Under the pieces are notes generated by a model. That model had not been told where the DNA came from and did no database searches. It worked only from the letters and a program-made list of their open reading frames with translations. Made by a program: the position numbers and the translations under genes. From an uncultured Phycisphaerae bacterium (GTDB lineage: Bacteria > Planctomycetota > Phycisphaerae > UBA1845 > PWPN01): 49,995 nucleotides of DNA. This document shows, piece after piece, positions 13,913-22,796 of this stretch. The stretch is taken from NCBI GenBank assembly GCA_938005315.1, contig CALLOB010000008.1:1-49995 (forward strand), in the 5' to 3' direction. How positions within the stretch are numbered: the first letter of the stretch is position 1; every line of letters begins with the position of its first letter.

Positions 13913-16096
13913 TCAGTCGTGGGCCTTGAACTGCAGGCCGGTCGCCGGACCGCCGTCGGGCATTTTGAAGCCGCAGCACAGGGCCCAGTCGGCACCGCCC
14001 TGGGTCACCTTCACCAACAGGGTGTTCTCGCCCTCCATCAGCCGGCAGTCCACCCTGTCCTCGCCGCACTTGACGCCGCGGACGGCGTTGTTGGCGTGGA
14101 TGACCTGACCATTGAGCCAGATCTTGATGCCGTCGTCGCTGCCGGCCACCAGAACCACATCCTGTTCGCGCTCGCTGATCACGGTCGTCCGCAGGTAACC
14201 GCAGCAGTTGTCGCCGGCGCCGAGCCGGTTCAGCCGCACGTGCCCGTCCTCTCCGGGCCTGGCCTTGCCCAGCGGCTGCCACTCGACGGCCGCCTCGGGA
14301 TTCTCAGGGTCGAAGACCACGTCGAAGAGCTCCCTGGGCCCTTTGCCCTCCTGACGGTACGGCCCGGCGAACGACCACTTCTCCACGTGCAACGGCGGCC
14401 AGTTGGCCAGCACCGTCCTGGCCGTCTCGGCCACGGTCTGGTGTTCAGAATCCAGGCTGCGGCGCACCAGGGCCAGCACTTCGTCGTTCCTGAAACCCTC
14501 CAGAATCCGCAGAATCGACGCCTGAGCCTGCGGGCCTACGCGTCCCATGGCCTCGGCCAGGCTGGGCACCACGACGGACTGGTCGCCGATCCGGCGGCAC
14601 AACCCGCCGATCGCTCCCTCGGCGGCCTGCAGCGTGGCCGGACCCTCGAGCCTGGCCAGCAGGTCGATCAGGCTCGCCAGATCCTCCGGCACGGCCATTT
14701 CGCCGAGTGCCTGAATCACCATCACGCGGAAGTCCTCATCCGGCGCCGTGGCCGCCTGCAGCAGTTCAGGCATGGCCTTGCGGAGGCGGCGCGCACCGGC
14801 GGCGCGGATCAACTCCTGCCGGATCGGTCCCTCCTCCGCACGGGCCAGGGCGGTCAACACGGCCTCATCGACGTCGCCCGCGCCCATCCCCGCGAGGCTT
14901 CGGCGGGCCGCGGCCTTTTCCTCATCGGTACCCTTGGTCGCCCACTCGGCCAGCAGGTCCACATGCGAACCATCGCCCAGATGCTCCAAGGCCTCCAGGG
15001 CCGCCAGGCGCACCGGCCCGTCCGTCGAGAGCTGGTCGCAGACCGTCTTGGCCGCGGCACGGTCGCCGCGATCGCCGAGCACCTCGACGAGCACCGCACG
15101 GCCGGCCGGAGCCAGGGTATCCACGGCGGCGATCAGCAGAGTCGTGGTATCCGAGCCATCCAGACGGCGCAGGCATCCGGCAGCCGCCGCCTGCATCCGC
15201 GGGGATGTTCCGTCCACCAGCTTCAGAAGCCTGGGCACGGCCGCCGAGCCCTGAGCGGCAGCAAGCCCCTCGATGGCCGCCAGACGCACGTTCTCAGGCT
15301 CCACGTCGCTGTCCAGCCGGGCGTACATGCGTGCGGCCCTGGCACGATCGCCGCGCGCCAGGACGACCTGAGCGGCCCGAAGCCAGGCGTCCACGATTTC
15401 TCCACGCAAGGAGGCCGGACCGGTTTCCAGCAGCGTTTCCAGGACCTTCGCGGCGGCGTCGTCAGCCACCTTGCCCAGTGCCCAGACGGCCGCCCCGGCC
15501 ACCAGCGGGTCGCTTTCTCCGGCCAGCTTGGCCAGCAGCGGCACGCTCGCGGCATCGCGGCGGGCACCCAGGGCCCCGATCAGGGCCGCCTGCCAGGCCG
15601 GATCGCGGGCCTTGCCCAGTTCGGTGCGCAGCGCGGCGGCCGCGGCGGGCGCGGGGTTGTTCTGCAGGGCCCGGCGGGCCAGGTCGCGGATTTCGCCGTC
15701 CGGGTCGTAGCACAGTGCGACCAGCGCCGGCACGACCTCCCCGCGGCCGAGCGTCTCCACCTTACGCAACAGCCAGACGCGACCGGGCTTGGGCTGATCG
15801 GTACCCGTGCGGTGGATGATCGCGCGGCAGAGGGCGGCGCGGAGCTCCTCATTGCCCGGTGCGCCGGCCTTGAAGCAGATGCGTTCGAAAGCCAGCTGGC
15901 TGTCCTTGCGATCCATGATCGACGCGGCCCCCATGCCGGGCATCAGCGCGTCGATGGTATCCAGATAGGCTTGAGCCGCCGGTTCCAGCCGGGTGGCGGA
16001 TGCATCGGGCCCCGAGGTGCTCGCGCACCCTGCGAACGCACAGGCCACGGCGGTCAGGGCGGGAATCATCAGACGAAAAGGCACGTTGCCGGTCAT
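13913..16096 (-). CDS. HEAT-repeat lipoprotein with C-terminal ligand-binding-like domain
   Basis: A 727-residue exported lipoprotein. A signal peptide with a lipobox-like FAGC places the lipidated Cys at 24. From about residue 90 to 540 there are many HEAT-type helical repeats (for example LVAGAAVWALGKVADDAAAKVLETLL-like units, with DPDGEIRDLARRAL and DRGDRAAAK). The C-terminal 160 residues form a beta-rich domain (WSFAGPYR, GSDDGIKIWLNGQVIHAN, EGENTLLVKV) resembling PA14/carbohydrate-binding-like modules in planctomycete proteins. I chose the ATG at 16096: GGAG is 8 bases away, but only 2 from the ATG at 16102. It lies 42 bases downstream of the Tat oxidoreductase gene, so they are probably co-transcribed. 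The function is unknown. Confidence 0.8.
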   Translation of the reverse strand: MTGNVPFRLMIPALTAVACAFAGCASTSGPDASATRLEPAAQAYLDTIDALMPGMGAASIMDRKDSQLAFERICFKAGAPGNEELRAALCRAIIHRTGTDQPKPGRVWLLRKVETLGRGEVVPALVALCYDPDGEIRDLARRALQNNPAPAAAAALRTELGKARDPAWQAALIGALGARRDAASVPLLAKLAGESDPLVAGAAVWALGKVADDAAAKVLETLLETGPASLRGEIVDAWLRAAQVVLARGDRARAARMYARLDSDVEPENVRLAAIEGLAAAQGSAAVPRLLKLVDGTSPRMQAAAAGCLRRLDGSDTTTLLIAAVDTLAPAGRAVLVEVLGDRGDRAAAKTVCDQLSTDGPVRLAALEALEHLGDGSHVDLLAEWATKGTDEEKAAARRSLAGMGAGDVDEAVLTALARAEEGPIRQELIRAAGARRLRKAMPELLQAATAPDEDFRVMVIQALGEMAVPEDLASLIDLLARLEGPATLQAAEGAIGGLCRRIGDQSVVVPSLAEAMGRVGPQAQASILRILEGFRNDEVLALVRRSLDSEHQTVAETARTVLANWPPLHVEKWSFAGPYRQEGKGPRELFDVVFDPENPEAAVEWQPLGKARPGEDGHVRLNRLGAGDNCCGYLRTTVISEREQDVVLVAGSDDGIKIWLNGQVIHANNAVRGVKCGEDRVDCRLMEGENTLLVKVTQGGADWALCCGFKMPDGGPATGLQFKAHD

Positions 16097-16138
16097 ATCC
16101 ATGTCTCCAGGTCGGTGTGCTTGCTCAACAATGGGCGA

Positions 16139-17440
16139 TCACAGATGCCACGGGGCGCGCTTCGGACGGTCCAGCCAGCGACTGGCCTGCTCGTCGCCGA
16201 TGATCTCGCGCCGGGCGGGGTCCCAGCGGATCGCCCGGCCCAGCCACGAGGCGATGTTGGCCAGGTGGCAGACGGTGATCGTGGAGGCCCCGATCTCGAC
16301 GTCGCAGATCGGGCGTTTGCGGGAGCGCATGCATTCGACCCAGTCCTCGCGGTGACCGGGACTGCGGTACAGGTGCAGGTCGCCCGGACCGATGGGCGTG
16401 CGGCCGATCTCCTCCGGCCAGGTCCGCAGGTAACCGCGGTTGACCTCGACCTTGCCCTCGGTCCCCGTGAAGAGCACACCGTTGACCGGGTGATCGCCGG
16501 GCGCCCGGGAAGCCCGGTACATGGTCACCCCGCTGGCGTAGCGGATGGTCAGATTCTCCGCCCCGTCGACGCCCGGCGGGATGATCTCCACCGGTCCGGA
16601 ACCGTCCATGCCCATGCCCCACTGGCCGATGTCGAAGTGGTGGGCCCCCCAGTCGGTGGTCATGCCGCCGGAGTAGTCGCGGACCCATCGCCAGCCGCCG
16701 CCGTAATCGCCGCTGCAGCGTTCGCTGTTGTACGGCGCCCACGGCGCCGGCCCCAGCCAGCGGTCCCAGTCCAGACCCGGGCGGACGGGCTCCTCGGGGA
16801 AGTACTTTTCCGCCGAAGGCATGCCGATGTTGACATGCACGGTCTGCAACTGTCCGATCCGGCCGTTGCGCACCAGCTCGCAGGCGTAGCGGAAGTTCGC
16901 CTCGCTGCGCTGCTGACTTCCGGTCTGGAACACCCGGCCGTAGCGGCGCACGGCATCCACCATCATCCAGGCCTCGCGGACGGTCAGCGACAGCGGCTTC
17001 TCGCAGTAGATGTCCTTGCCGGCCCGCGCCGCGGCCACGGCGATCAGGGCGTGCCAGTGGTCGGGCGTGGCGATCAGCACCGCGTCGATGTCCGGCCGCG
17101 CCAGCAGCTTCTCGAACTCGTTGTACTCGTCGCAGCCGCGGTACGTATCGCCGGTCAGATGCTCGGCGTAATGCTTCTCGATCGTCTCGCGGGCCCTGGC
17201 CCGCTTGACCGCGTCCACGTCGCAGGCGGCCACGATCTGCAGCGACTTGTCGCCCAGGAAACCCCCGAGGTGGGCGCTGCCCATGTTGCCGATGCCGATG
17301 AAGCCGACCGTGAACCGCTCGCTGGGAGGCTTCCAGCCGGCCTTGCCCAGAGCGGACGCCGGAACGATGTACGGCGCCGCGACGGCGGCCGCCGCACCCT
17401 TGAGCAGCGTCCGGCGGGACATGCGCTTGCCTGCAGCCAT
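16139..17440 (-). CDS. Tat-exported Gfo/Idh/MocA-family oxidoreductase
   Basis: A 433-residue NAD(P)-dependent oxidoreductase-like protein. The N-terminus is a twin-arginine signal (MSRRTLLKG, then an Ala-rich core ending near ASALG). The Rossmann motif GIGNMG starts near residue 50, and the family catalytic-site motif CEKPLS is present near 150. The C-terminal domain contains the GGGWRWVRDYSGGMTTDWG-type segment common in planctomycete paralogues. Members oxidise or rearrange sugars with a tightly bound nicotinamide cofactor. AGGAG lies 7 bases before the ATG at 17440; longer starts would bury the Tat signal. The HEAT lipoprotein gene follows. The substrate is unknown. Confidence 0.9.
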   Translation of the reverse strand: MAAGKRMSRRTLLKGAAAAVAAPYIVPASALGKAGWKPPSERFTVGFIGIGNMGSAHLGGFLGDKSLQIVAACDVDAVKRARARETIEKHYAEHLTGDTYRGCDEYNEFEKLLARPDIDAVLIATPDHWHALIAVAAARAGKDIYCEKPLSLTVREAWMMVDAVRRYGRVFQTGSQQRSEANFRYACELVRNGRIGQLQTVHVNIGMPSAEKYFPEEPVRPGLDWDRWLGPAPWAPYNSERCSGDYGGGWRWVRDYSGGMTTDWGAHHFDIGQWGMGMDGSGPVEIIPPGVDGAENLTIRYASGVTMYRASRAPGDHPVNGVLFTGTEGKVEVNRGYLRTWPEEIGRTPIGPGDLHLYRSPGHREDWVECMRSRKRPICDVEIGASTITVCHLANIASWLGRAIRWDPARREIIGDEQASRWLDRPKRAPWHL

Positions 17441-17634
17441 GCGTTCTCTCCTTACATGCTGTGCTGGGATCCGCGGCCGATCGCGAACCCGAAAGGCGAT
17501 CGCGAACCCGAAAGGGTTCTCGGGTCGCGACAGCATAACCCGCGGCGGGGCGAAAGCCAACGATCGGCCGCGCCGGCGGACCACGACATGCCGACGATGC
17601 GTTTGGAGACCTCCGCCGAGGTTAAACTGGCGGC

Positions 17635-18591
17635 ATGCGCGTCGGCTGGGTCTATGACCGGGCCTTCCTTCGACACCGCACGCCCCGCGGCCATCCGGAG
17701 AGTCCCCGGCGGCTGGAGGCCCTTGTCGCCGGCCTGGCCGAGGCGGGCCTGTTGGGGCGGATGACGCCGCTGACGTTTTCTCCGGCGCCGCGCGAAGTCC
17801 TGGCCTGGGTGCACGAGCCGGCCTACGTCGAACTGGTCCGCCTGGCCTGCGAGCAGGATATGGGCTTTCTGGGCAGCCGCGACACGCCCATCGGCCCGGA
17901 GAGCGAGCCGGCGGCGCGACTGGCGGCCGGGGGAGTCCTGGCCGCCTGCGACGAGATCGCCAAGGGCCGGATCGACCGCGCGTTCTGCGCCGTCCGGCCG
18001 CCCGGACACCATGCCGAGCCGGACCGCGCCGGCGGCTTCTGCCTGTTCAACCACGCGGCACTGGCAGCCGAGCGGCTGCGGCGCACGCACGGCCTGCCGC
18101 GGGTGGCGATCATCGACTGGGACGTCCACCACGGCCAGGGCACCCAGCGCATCTTCGAGCACCGCCGCGACGTCCTGTACGTCAGCCTGCACCAGGATCC
18201 CGAAACACTCTACCCCGGCACCGGCCGTGCGTCCGAACGCGGCACGGGCCCCGGCGAAGGGTTCACGCTCAACGTGCCCATGCCCGCCGGTGCCGGCGAC
18301 GGCGAGTACCGCGGGGCCTTTGCCGACCGGGTGCTGCCGGCCGTGGAGGCTTTCGCGCCGGCGGCCGTCGTGATCAGCGCCGGCTTCGATGCCGCCGCCG
18401 CGGACGGCACCGCCGACATCCGCCTGACGCCCGATTGCTTCGGCTGGATGACCCGGGCCGTGGCCGAGGTCGCCGACCGCCACGGCTGCGGCCGCATCGT
18501 CAGCGTTCTGGAAGGCGGGTACGAGCCGGCATCACTGGCCCGCTGCGCGACGGCTCACGTCGCGGCGCTGCTGGGTGAGTCGTTCGCGTGA
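17635..18591 (+). CDS. histone-deacetylase-like / acetylpolyamine amidohydrolase-family hydrolase
   Basis: A 318-residue protein of the arginase/deacetylase superfamily at normal length. The diagnostic motifs are present: RPPGHHAE (catalytic His pair, about 122-129), DWDVHHGQGT (Zn ligands Asp and His, about 162-171), SAGFDA (Zn ligand Asp, about 248-253) and LEGGY near the C-terminus. It should be a zinc-dependent amidohydrolase that removes acetyl groups from lysines, polyamines or other small molecules; bacterial substrates vary. It is divergent from the Tat oxidoreductase gene and has no functional neighbour. Confidence 0.9.
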   Translation: MRVGWVYDRAFLRHRTPRGHPESPRRLEALVAGLAEAGLLGRMTPLTFSPAPREVLAWVHEPAYVELVRLACEQDMGFLGSRDTPIGPESEPAARLAAGGVLAACDEIAKGRIDRAFCAVRPPGHHAEPDRAGGFCLFNHAALAAERLRRTHGLPRVAIIDWDVHHGQGTQRIFEHRRDVLYVSLHQDPETLYPGTGRASERGTGPGEGFTLNVPMPAGAGDGEYRGAFADRVLPAVEAFAPAAVVISAGFDAAAADGTADIRLTPDCFGWMTRAVAEVADRHGCGRIVSVLEGGYEPASLARCATAHVAALLGESFA

Positions 18592-18687
18592 AGCCTTCCC
18601 GCCGGACCGGATCCCGCCGGAAACCGGCGGCTAACCGGTCCTGACTTCCACCAGGCATTCAGGGCTGAACACCCAGCGAAAGCCATG

Positions 18688-18759
18688 TCAGCCTCTGGCG
18701 TCGATAATCTTTCCAAGTTTGCAATTGAACCGACGTGACACCCGAATGCCGGCCGCCAT
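18688..18759 (-). CDS. possible 23-codon small ORF
   Basis: A minus-strand ATG at 18759 lies 4 bases after GGAGG (18768-18764) and opens a 23-codon frame (MAAGIRVSRRFNCKLGKIID... TGA). It is basic, with no signal or membrane helix. It could be a genuine small protein, a leader peptide or the broken start of a decayed gene. The only support is the ribosome-binding site and the AT-rich upstream sequence containing GATAAT. Confidence 0.25.
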   Translation of the reverse strand: MAAGIRVSRRFNCKLGKIIDARG

Positions 18760-19046
18760 AAATCCTCCAAGTCTCTGATATACATAAACTTATTGCTATT
18801 ATCGCGCATCGTGTCCTCGTCACGCATGGGATTCATCCCCGTGCCGCCCTGGCCGTACAGCGGTAACCCCAGGCCGTTGCGCACCCACCGTCAAGCCCGC
18901 CAAAAGTTGGCCCGTATGGGGTTCTCGAAGCGTTGCTCATCGATCCGGACGTTTGCGCACCAAGGGGCTTTCGCCAGGGGTCGGCCGGAAGGGTCCAGGC
19001 CGGGGATCCCTTGCGGCAGGACCGGCGACCGGAGTGTCGAAGGCTC

Positions 19047-19081
19047 TTGCTAAAACGGTTAAAACCATGTAACATGGTTTT
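19047..19081 (+). promoter_or_regulatory. putative promoter with overlapping palindromic operator
   Basis: TTGCTA at 19047-19052 and TAACAT at 19070-19075 are spaced by 17 bases (each 4 of 6 to consensus). A perfect inverted repeat, AAAACCATG-TAA-CATGGTTTT at 19061-19081, covers the -10 element, as a repressor operator would. It faces the DUF2961 gene 265 bases downstream. Confidence 0.4.
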
Positions 19082-19345
19082 CGTCGCGGAGAGTGCGGAG
19101 CAATCAGGCCCTGCGACGCCGGCGCACGCGGCGACGAACCACATGTCGGTTCGATCGTCCTGCCGGTGTCCGGGGGGAATCCCCGCGCGTTGAGCGGGCA
19201 GGCGTCCTTCTCCGGTGCGGGGGGTGTTCGACCACGGAATTCCCGTGGCCTGGCCGGGTAATCCGCCTCGCAGCCGGCCGGATGCCTGCTGCCGTGCCCG
19301 ACCTGGCGCGACCATCCTGCCGAAGGTCACAAGGGGTGCCGGCTC

Positions 19346-21529
19346 ATGTATCGCCCTCGTTCCGCCTCCAGCAGGAATCTGGCCGCAACGGTCCTCTGGC
19401 TTTGCGGAGCGACGGCCGCGCAGAGCAACGCCGCGCCGACGGGTCCGCTGGGTTGCGAGGCCCTGGCCCGGCTGGATCGGATCTGCGAGCTGCGTGAGGG
19501 CGTGCGCGTCTATCAATCGTCCAGCCACGACCGCCAGGGTCGCAACCGGGACTGGACGGGCATCCTCCAGATGCAGGGCGACGAGGCCGTCTGGATGGAC
19601 GTCCGCGGTCCGGGATGCGTCACGCGCGTCTGGGTCACGGCCAGCACCCGCCCGCTGAACGGCGTGATCCGCTTCTACCTCGACCAGGAGCCGACGCCCC
19701 GGATCGAGCTGCCGATGGAGACCTTCTTCAGCGGCACGCACCCGTGGTTTCCGGCCCCGCTGGCGGGCAACGACCAGGTTTCGTCCGGAGGATACTACAG
19801 CTACGTGCCGATCATGTTCCGCGACGGCTGCCGGGTGACCAGCACCAATACCGCAGCCCAGACCTATTACAACATCACCTACCAGCTTTTCGACGAGGCC
19901 CCCGGCGCACCCACCTTCGACGGCACGCAGGGCACCGCGCCGGCGGTGGCCGCATGGAACGCCGCGGGAGAGGATCCCAAGCCCGACCACGGCACCCTGC
20001 TCGAGCAAGTCGAGGCCGGGCTCGATCCCGGCACGGAACTGGTGGCCGCCGACCTGCAGGGCCCGGGGATCATCCAGCAGATCGTGCTGGAGATGGCGGC
20101 CCCGACCCCGGCGACGATGTCGGCCCTGCGGTTGCGGATCGCCTGGGACGGCAGCGCGAGCTGGGCGGTCGATGCCCCGGTGGGGGCCTTTTTCGGCTCG
20201 GGGCTCGGGCCGGCCACCGCCCGCGGGCTGCCGGCGGGAATCATCGGGCCGCGCTTCTACTGCTATTTTCCGATGCCCTTCCGCGCATCCGCGCGGGTGG
20301 TGCTCCGCAACACCGGCACGACCGCCATCGAGGGCATCTCGTGTTCGGTGCGGCACACGCCGACCGCGCTGCCTGACGGCCTGGGTTATTTCCATGCGGA
20401 CTGGCGCCGCGCCGTTCCGGTCGCCGGGTCGGACCATCTGTTCCTCGAGCGTGCCGGCGCCGGGCACATCGTCGGCGTGGTGCAGACGATGATCGGCAGC
20501 GGTTCGGGGCGCGGCTACCTGGAGGGCGACGAGCGTTTCATGATCGACGGCGCCCGCACGCCGGCCCTCCACGGCACCGGCACGGAGGACTTCTACAACG
20601 GCGGATGGTATTTCGATCTCGGGGTGTTCAGTCTGCCGCTGCACGGCAACCCGGCCCACGCCTCATCGCCTACGCAGCGCGACACGTGCTACCGCTTCTT
20701 CCTGAACGATTGCGTTCCGTTTTTCAGCGAAGTCCGCGCCGGGATCGAGCACGGCCCGTGGAACACCGATACCGTTGAGATCGAAAGCGTGCTGATGTAC
20801 TACGCATCGCCGAACCCGCTGGGGCGTCGGGTGGACGAGATCGACATCGGCGACACGGACTCGGAGACCGCCCACGGCTATGCGGCCGCAGGAGCGGTCT
20901 GGAGCGGCACGACGCAGGCCCCTTATGCGGCCAGCCCCTATCCGGCGACGGTCACGGACGCCGGTCGGTGGATCGGGATCGGCGGGGTAGCGGAGTTCGA
21001 GGTCACGACCGGCCCGCCGGGCGACGCGGGGCTGCTTTTGAGGCGTCGGCTGAACTACGCGGTGCCCCGCCAGCAGGGGCGGGTGTACGTGGACGGCGTC
21101 TTCGCCGGAGTCTGGTACGACGCCGGCAGCACGGCCGCCGACGGCTCGGCCGACGGGGCTTTCGAGGCCTTCCGGGACAGCGATTTCGTCGTCCGCGCCG
21201 CCCTGATCGCGGGGCGGCCGCGGGTTGCGGTCCGGATCGAGAACGCCTCGGCCGAATCGCCCTGGACCGAGTATCGCTACACCGTGCTGGCCCTGGCGGA
21301 CACTTCCCGCCGGCCGCGGGCCGACTTCGACCTGGACCGCGACGTGGATCAGGCGGACTTCAGCCACCTGCAGCGATGCCTGAGTGGCCCGATGATCCCG
21401 CAGGAGCAGCCGGTTTGCCTGAACGCGCGTCTGGACCGCGACACCGACGTGGACGGCGATGATATCACGGTGTTCCTGAAGTGCCTGGGGGCTTCAGGCG
21501 TGCCGGCAGACCCTGACTGCGGCCTCTGA
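19346..21529 (+). CDS. DUF2961 (GH172-like) secreted protein with C-terminal dockerin-like repeats
   Basis: A 727-residue exported protein. A signal peptide covers about 1-30 (LAATVLWLCGATAAQSNA). Residues about 45-430 match DUF2961, the family that includes GH172 glycoside hydrolases acting on fructo- and arabinofuranosides. The conserved GTGTED motif is at 410-415, with Glu414 a candidate catalytic residue. A further beta-rich region follows. The C-terminus has two EF-hand-like dockerin halves (DFDLDRDVDQADFSHLQRC and DRDTDVDGDDITVFLKC). AAGGGG about 11 bases upstream supports the ATG at 19346. The likely role is extracellular polysaccharide degradation; the linkage is unknown. The DVDQADF motif is shared with the kelch protein at 10856-12193. 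Confidence 0.85.
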   Translation: MYRPRSASSRNLAATVLWLCGATAAQSNAAPTGPLGCEALARLDRICELREGVRVYQSSSHDRQGRNRDWTGILQMQGDEAVWMDVRGPGCVTRVWVTASTRPLNGVIRFYLDQEPTPRIELPMETFFSGTHPWFPAPLAGNDQVSSGGYYSYVPIMFRDGCRVTSTNTAAQTYYNITYQLFDEAPGAPTFDGTQGTAPAVAAWNAAGEDPKPDHGTLLEQVEAGLDPGTELVAADLQGPGIIQQIVLEMAAPTPATMSALRLRIAWDGSASWAVDAPVGAFFGSGLGPATARGLPAGIIGPRFYCYFPMPFRASARVVLRNTGTTAIEGISCSVRHTPTALPDGLGYFHADWRRAVPVAGSDHLFLERAGAGHIVGVVQTMIGSGSGRGYLEGDERFMIDGARTPALHGTGTEDFYNGGWYFDLGVFSLPLHGNPAHASSPTQRDTCYRFFLNDCVPFFSEVRAGIEHGPWNTDTVEIESVLMYYASPNPLGRRVDEIDIGDTDSETAHGYAAAGAVWSGTTQAPYAASPYPATVTDAGRWIGIGGVAEFEVTTGPPGDAGLLLRRRLNYAVPRQQGRVYVDGVFAGVWYDAGSTAADGSADGAFEAFRDSDFVVRAALIAGRPRVAVRIENASAESPWTEYRYTVLALADTSRRPRADFDLDRDVDQADFSHLQRCLSGPMIPQEQPVCLNARLDRDTDVDGDDITVFLKCLGASGVPADPDCGL

Positions 21530-21580
21530 GAGGGCATGGTCGGCAAGGCGCGATCGGCGGAAGGGGAAGCAGGCCGCCGG

Positions 21581-22357
21581 TCAGCGCTCGTACTGCAGTT
21601 CCCCGCGCACCTCGAACTGGCGCAGCAGTCGTGCCACAATCGCCGAATGCATCTGACTGACGCGGCTTTCCGAGAGATCCAGGGTCGCGCCGATCTCCTT
21701 CATGGTGAGCTCCTCGCCGTAGTAGAGCACCAGGATGATTCGCTCCAGGCGGGAGAGCTCGTTCATTACGAACTCGTGCAGATCGCGGCGGACCAGCTCC
21801 TCGACCGGATCGACGCTGCGGCGGTCCTCGAGGATGTCGATTTCCTGGAGATCGCGGCTGGAGTCCTCGTCCACGAAGCGGCGCGAAAGCGAGACGAGGC
21901 TGACCGCCGTGGCGTCGCGCAGCAGCTTGTCCATGTCGCTGCGGCGCAAGGCCAGGCGCTCGGCGATCTCGTCGTCGGTCGGCAACCGCCCCAGCTCGGT
22001 CCGCAGGAGCTTGGTCACGCTTTCGAGCCTGTGGGCCCGGCTGCGCACCAGGCGCGGCACCCAGTCCATGGTCCGCAGCTCGTCGAGGATCGCCCCGCGG
22101 ATGCGCGGCGAGCAGTACGTCTCGAACTTCACGCCGCGATCCAGGTCGAAGGCCTCGATCGCGTCCACCAGCCCGAAGATGCCGGCGGACACGAGGTCAT
22201 CCACGTCCACCTCGCTGGGCAGCTTGGCGGAGATGCGGTCCGCGGCGTAGCGCACCAGCGGCAGGTAGTGTTCCATGAGCCGGTTGCGCAGCTCGCGGGA
22301 CCGCGTGGCCTTGTATTCGATCCAGATCCGCTGGACGTCGGGCTGGACGTCGGACAT
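21581..22357 (-). CDS. fliA: flagellar sigma factor sigma-28 (FliA/WhiG family)
   Basis: A 258-residue sigma-70-family factor. Region 2 (YLPLVRYAADRI, DVDDLVSAGIFGLVDAIEAFD, KFETYCSPRIRGAILDELR) is followed by region 3 (about 105-160) and region 4 (LSRLERIILVLYYGEELTMKEIG, then LDLSESRVSQMHSAI). These are typical of FliA, which directs RNA polymerase to late flagellar and chemotaxis promoters. It is the last gene of the minus-strand flagellar block. No anti-sigma factor flgM is visible in the window. Confidence 0.95.
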   Translation of the reverse strand: MSDVQPDVQRIWIEYKATRSRELRNRLMEHYLPLVRYAADRISAKLPSEVDVDDLVSAGIFGLVDAIEAFDLDRGVKFETYCSPRIRGAILDELRTMDWVPRLVRSRAHRLESVTKLLRTELGRLPTDDEIAERLALRRSDMDKLLRDATAVSLVSLSRRFVDEDSSRDLQEIDILEDRRSVDPVEELVRRDLHEFVMNELSRLERIILVLYYGEELTMKEIGATLDLSESRVSQMHSAIVARLLRQFEVRGELQYER

Positions 22358-22400
22358 GCTCGCTCTCCCGCCGATCGGGACCGGTGCTCGGCGCGACAGG

Positions 22401-22703
22401 TCAGCGCGCCGGGCTCTGCGGAGGCGCCGGGACGACCCTCAGCGTCGGCGCCGGTTCTCCGCCGGGCGGCCCGGCCGGCGTACCGGGCTCGTCCCGGAAC
22501 AGCTCGGCCTTCCTGCGCAGGGCGTGCTCATCCACGATCCGGTAGCCGATCCAGCCGAGCAGCAGCCCCAGGGCGCAGAACACCAGCAGCGCCCGTATCG
22601 CGCGCTGCAGCGTCACCTCGACCGGATTTCCGCACAACAGACCCAGCGTGATGGTGATCGAAAACGCCAGAAAGCCGAAAGCCGCCCCGCAAAAACGAAC
22701 CAT
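22401..22703 (-). CDS. small unknown membrane protein between flhG and fliA
   Basis: A 100-residue protein that I do not recognise. Two hydrophobic helices are visible, about 6-24 (GAAFGFLAFSITITLGLL) and about 38-55 (ALLVFCALGLLLGWIGYR). A charged segment (DEHALRRKAELFRDE) and a Pro-rich tail follow. It lies 43 bases before fliA and 133 bases after flhG in the same orientation, which suggests a role tied to flagellar assembly or placement. The 5' leader contains a large inverted repeat and a four-codon mini-ORF. Confidence 0.65.
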   Translation of the reverse strand: MVRFCGAAFGFLAFSITITLGLLCGNPVEVTLQRAIRALLVFCALGLLLGWIGYRIVDEHALRRKAELFRDEPGTPAGPPGGEPAPTLRVVPAPPQSPAR

Positions 22704-22750
22704 TCCACAGCACCCGTCCCTGCCGGCCTGTCCTGTGAGTAGCGACCGGA

Positions 22751-22796
22751 GCCGCCGGCGGGTTTAGCTCAAATCCATGGATCCTCCGCCGGCGGC
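22751..22796 (-). promoter_or_regulatory. leader hairpin with ribosome-binding-site-led mini-ORF before the small membrane gene
   Basis: A perfect 11-bp inverted repeat (GCCGCCGGCGG at 22751-22761, CCGCCGGCGGC at 22786-22796) encloses 24 bases. On the minus strand, GGAGG at 22787-22783 overlaps the stem and is followed 4 bases later by ATG GAT TTG AGC TAA (22778-22764). The stem would hide this ribosome-binding site. It could be an attenuator or stability element within the flhG-fliA transcript. Confidence 0.4.

Larger units (their letters stand above)
18592..19345. other. 754-bp intergenic region with an AT-rich core
   Basis: No recognisable gene lies between the deacetylase-like gene and the DUF2961 gene. 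The 18690-18820 stretch is clearly more AT-rich than its surroundings and carries a short ribosome-binding-site-led frame on the minus strand (18688-18759). A promoter-like site with a palindrome sits at 19047-19081. About 264 bases of leader would separate that promoter from the next gene. Confidence 0.5.

Noticed and set aside
13769..17764. A 1331-codon open frame on the plus strand, opposite the HEAT lipoprotein and Tat oxidoreductase genes.
   Set aside because: It is antisense to two well-supported genes, has no recognisable domain and ends inside the deacetylase-like gene. GC-rich codon use alone produces long open antisense frames here.
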